Assembly (NCBI GenBank): GCA_000697335.1 | Contig: JNEM01007604.1 | Location: forward strand, 1-25,175 | Direction of reading: 5' to 3' | Origin: Conidiobolus incongruus B7586 | Taxonomy: Eukaryota > Entomophthoromycota > Entomophthoromycetes > Entomophthorales > Conidiobolaceae | Length of the DNA: 25,175 nucleotides | In this document: piece by piece, positions 20,683 to 25,175 of the stretch | How positions within the stretch are numbered: the stretch's first letter is position 1 | How the letters are laid out: each line of letters opens with the position of its first letter | The notes under the pieces: generated by a model | The model's database searches: none | Told to the model about the DNA's origin: nothing | The model's input: only the letters and a program-made list of their open reading frames with translations | Program-made: the position numbers and the translations under genes

Positions 20683-23600
20683 TTCAACCGGTTGCCAGGT
20701 TGACAAATTTGTCAGATACATATATCTTCAGAATTTCGATACTAAATATTGAAAAATAAATTTAGATAAATTAGACAAATTAATTAGGAAATAATTCATA
20801 AAAATAATTTTTATTTGAAAATTAGAATACTTAATTGATTTATCCTCCTATCTATGTCACTTAAATTAAATGGTTACTTTTTTCAATCAAAATTTGAATG
20901 ACTTAGCCAAATCTTATGAGCAAAATCCTTAAATCCGTAACTCAATAGCTATAACTTTAAGCTAATGCCTCATTTAATATTTAAATAGATTTTGCATATT
21001 CTAATAAAATGTATTACATTAGATTGAGTATAATCTTTTATCAATTGTTAAATTAACTAATAACGAAATGTAATTTGTTTAAAATATGTTGAAATAACTG
21101 TTGACTTAGTTCAAAACAATTCATAAAACATCTAAAGATCCTTATCTAAGATTTTCAACTGTATTAAATTTATCATTATCACAAATTATATGATTAACTA
21201 AATAAATAATGTATAAACTCGTTCTTATTAATTTTCACTTAATTTGAATTGACAAAAATATTTAGTAAATTGAATATATATAGAAATAGATTCAACTTGA
21301 TAACTTTAATATAATATTCTCAATAATTATCACAAAATTTTTTTTTGATAATTCCGCATTTTTTTTAAATAAAATTGAATATAACATAATTAATGATTAT
21401 TTTTCATAATTTGAGGATATTATTATAATTATTACCGTTCGATTTCTTAACTTACATTTTTTCAATATAATTAGCTTGGAAATAATATAGAATAAATTAT
21501 TAATATATTAATCATCAATAATATAGCATCATAATCTAAATAGAATGATGCGTTAATATTTTGATTTATGCATCTATTTTTTAAATTTTTTTAATTAATA
21601 TTTAGCCAATTAAACAAAATTTAATACATTAGATATTTCATAATATTAAATTTTATGTAATAATAATTGCCATTAAAAATAAATTTTAATATATAAAACT
21701 ATTTTATATACAGGTATGCAAGTTAATATAATATAAACAAAATTTTTTATATAATTCTATTATTTTATATTATTATTTTTCTTTTAAATTGTGTTATTTA
21801 ATATAATTATTATTTATTATTACATTATTTAGCATAATTTTAATCAAAATAGAGACTTGTAAAATGCAATTTTGTGATTATGTATTCAAACTGAGAACAT
21901 TTATCAAATAGATAAAATTTTAAAATATAAAATATAGTAGCCAATATACATTATTTATATAATCAATTGAATATAATAACGTATTTATCATTAGAATAAA
22001 ACCTTAATATTGAGTTTTGTATTGGAGAATTTTCAATGTCTAAATAAAATTCAATTTAAGAATGTTTAAAGTTGATGTCAGTTTAACACGAATACATCAT
22101 TAAAACAATAAATTATAAAATTTCATACTGTTATATGATATTAATTGTAATAAGAGAATTGATAAATACTTGAGATTTCAAAAAGGATCAATGTCAAATC
22201 AAGAATATGATTATAAATATCTTTAAATCATCGGTTATTTTCCGCGTTTATAACGTCAAATTTTCTCTGTAGCAAAATTTTTTTAAATATCAAATTTAAA
22301 TATGTGACAAAAAATATCATTAATAACTTCAATTTCTATATAAAATTCATAAGTATGTTCCTTCACTTAACAAAGTTGATTAATATACTACCTCAATGAT
22401 TCCAAAATATGGCTCCTATATCTAAACTCAAACAATTTTTGAAGCTTTTAGTTATAATATCATATTTTGTTTAGCAAAAATGAATTTGAGAAAAAACATT
22501 TTATTTTGCAAATTTTGGATAATAAAAATATTTAACCTATATTTTGGATTATCAAATTTAATTGACATATAATTCATAATTTGTAATTATTAATATAACA
22601 GAATCAGTATAATATCCAATTTATTAGCTTTGTTAATGATATTATCTTATAAATTCATATTATAATTAATAATAAACTATTATGGATAAGTATTATTAAA
22701 AAATTGAATTATATATTTAAACTTAATTTTGAGAAGTTAATTAAAATGTGAATTATATTAATTTGATAAAAATCAAATATTTAATCATTTTTTCAAAAGT
22801 TTTAATAAAATACATAAATTATTAAAAGAAAAATATATTTATTTAAATAATAACTATATTCCTATAAGCTCTATAAATAAATATTATATTATTTATAATA
22901 TTCTAAATTATATGAATTCAAAAATAATATTGATTAATAATGTCTCATAAAATATGATTTATTAATGAATAATATTGAATGGCTTTATTCATATTTTCCT
23001 TAAAAAACTTAAATATTAAGACAATTAATAAATATATAAAATTTGGTTAATTATTCTTCATTTGAAAATCTTCAAATTAAATATTTAAAAAAATGTATAT
23101 AATAAAATATTATTAAATTTATATCAAATATTTTCAATATTAAATAATATAACAGTTTAAAAAATTGATCTAAACCGATGATCAATAATAAAAAATACGA
23201 TTAAAACCATTGCTATTAATGAAAATGGTTAACTAATTAGTTTATTCCATATCAATATTTAAGGAGTGATAATTTGATAAATCCCTTTAGTAAATATATT
23301 TCTTCTATTTGATTATAATCAATTAATATAAAAAATTTACTCCTCGATTAATTTTAAAATATCTGATAAGTTTAAATACTAATTGTTTCAAACTTCTTAT
23401 ATTATGTATCTATAATTTGTGATATATATATATATTCTTTGAGTTATTTACGGAGTCAGTATTAAATTGATTATAACATTATGAACTTATCCTAACTCTT
23501 GATTAATTATGAGTATGCTATCTTGTTCATTAAAATTAATTTTTATAATATTTAATACAGAAAAATTTGATTATACAAGATCAGTCAATAGAATTTAGTG

Positions 23601-25175
23601 AGAATGATTGTCAAATTTTAATAATAGAATATTCATCAATATTATAGTAATTTTGAATTGAAATTTGAGATAATTGATACAAATCTATCATATTAATAAT
23701 TTATTAATAATATATCTCTTTATAAAGTAAACACATTTAAATTATTAAACGAACTAACCATTCTAAATACCATAATAAATTAATTATTTTAATTGATTTA
23801 ATCAAGTCTTTCATCTAAATTGTATAAAAAATTTGATTTATTTAAATTAACCAAATGATAGCTTTTTTAAATAAAATTTCCACTTTTATAAGATAAAAAA
23901 TATCCTAAAATAATGTTATAATAATTTTTATTAAATATAGCCTAAAACCATTAAAGAAATGTTGGAACTAGATATTTTAATTGATTTTCATACTCGAATA
24001 TTATTTTGTATTTATCAGATTCATTAATAAAAAAGTAAATTTTTAAATCATTTTTTTAACTCTTAATTTAATTAATTAATATATATTAATAAACTGATTG
24101 AAAATAAGTCAGGTAAAATATCCGAGAATAACTGTTAAATTACCTGTTGAATAGATTTTGTAACCTACAATCACCTTTATCTCGGAAATGTTTATTTTTA
24201 GTTTAAATACTACAAATTCAATACCAAATTTAAATAATATAAAGTTCCACAATATTTAATTTATATGAGAAATAATTTTATTATTGATTTAATATACTAA
24301 ATAAAAAGCATAATTTTGATTTAAATTTAGTCATAATATACCTACAAATTTGATAATAATTGTTGAGTTCAGGTATATTTGGGTATATTAGAGACAATAG
24401 TATAATTCAATATAAAATTATATTTCTGTCTTATAATTTTTATCCAAAATTGTATTTTTAGGATATAATATCACAAGTTTATCAAAGAGGCTTATAATCA
24501 TCCGACTTTATTACAAATTTAGTTGATTTTCATTTGTCATATTATTTGTTTAATAAATCTAGAAATTACTTGTATTCTTATCCACAAATTAATTTTAATC
24601 TATTTGTTGAAATTCAAATATAATAATTAAAAATAATAATAATACCATTATAATCAAATTAATATTAATACAAAAAATTAACTGACAATCTAAATTATCC
24701 TATTTTCTAATATTCTATTTTGAAACTATAAATTCAATAATAATTATTTTGTTTTTAATCCAAAATTAATTAAAACATCAATATAATAAAAAAAATTAAT
24801 AATTTTCCTAATATATAATTATTTTATAATATAATAATTAATTTATTTATATTTGAAATTAAATTTTAATATTTTATATTTTTTTTCTTGTCTCTAATTT
24901 TTTAATTAATTAAAATTATATAAGAAATATTATTATTTTAAAATTCTAATCTTTTTAGTTTTTACCCAAATTAAAAATTAATTAGCTTAAATATTATAAA
25001 ATTAAAAATAAAATAAAAACATATTTATAAATAATAATGATTTTTCAATATAATCCCAAAATAGGTTTGGGAATTATTAATAATTGGATTTTATAATAAT
25101 TAGTATATTTTTTCCTAAATTAATATTTGTAATTATTATTATAATACCAATTGATTTAATATATTAATACTTTAT
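20683..25175. other. 4.5-kb AT desert to window end, no gene seen
   Basis: Dense stops in all frames. The only small items are a 20-codon ATG frame near 20870 and the hairpin at 25054-25072. Nothing else is supported. Confidence 0.6.
25054..25072. other. Small perfect hairpin
   Basis: TCCCAAA and TTTGGGA pair perfectly around a 5-base loop in otherwise featureless AT-rich DNA. Function unknown; possibly chance. Confidence 0.3.

Overview
The window is an extremely AT-rich, gene-poor stretch of eukaryotic nuclear DNA. Evidence for a eukaryote: single-exon genes with ATG starts and A at -3, TATAAATA boxes instead of bacterial promoters, a candidate 48-bp GT-AG intron, no operon packing, and long poly-A/T and AT/ATT simple repeats. 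Composition and the protein family fit an AT-rich early-diverging fungus (for example Entomophthoromycotina or Glomeromycotina). That placement is inference; other AT-rich eukaryotes are not excluded.

The only intact genes are three co-oriented minus-strand paralogues of one class I SAM-dependent methyltransferase (3831-4739, 10980-11885, 18203-19111). A fourth copy, clearly dead, lies between the first and second (8371-9271). The intact proteins are 301-302 residues long and align almost without gaps. By hand count, copies 2 and 3 are about 79% identical and copies 1 and 3 about 65%. Each intact copy has a TATAAATA box 63-130 bp upstream of its ATG; the dead copy has none that I can see. This looks like a dispersed tandem array under birth-and-death evolution, with each gene carrying its own promoter.

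The rest is AT desert holding slightly GC-richer islets that read as fossils. One is a pair of diverged copies of an unidentified element of about 420 bp (2897-3321 minus, 7151-7570 plus), with a possible third partial copy near 1150-1385. Another is a nearly perfect foldback at 9466-9578. There is an unidentified coding-like island with a possible intron (20246-20682). Weaker remnants lie at 1040-1195, 5081-5311, 12053-12190, 16247-16519 and 17290-17469. I found no tRNA, rRNA, CRISPR or bacterial-type features. From about 20.7 kb to the end I see no gene.

I do not see a multi-gene system of a new kind. The most interesting content is the methyltransferase array with its shared promoter layout, and the fossil islets around it.
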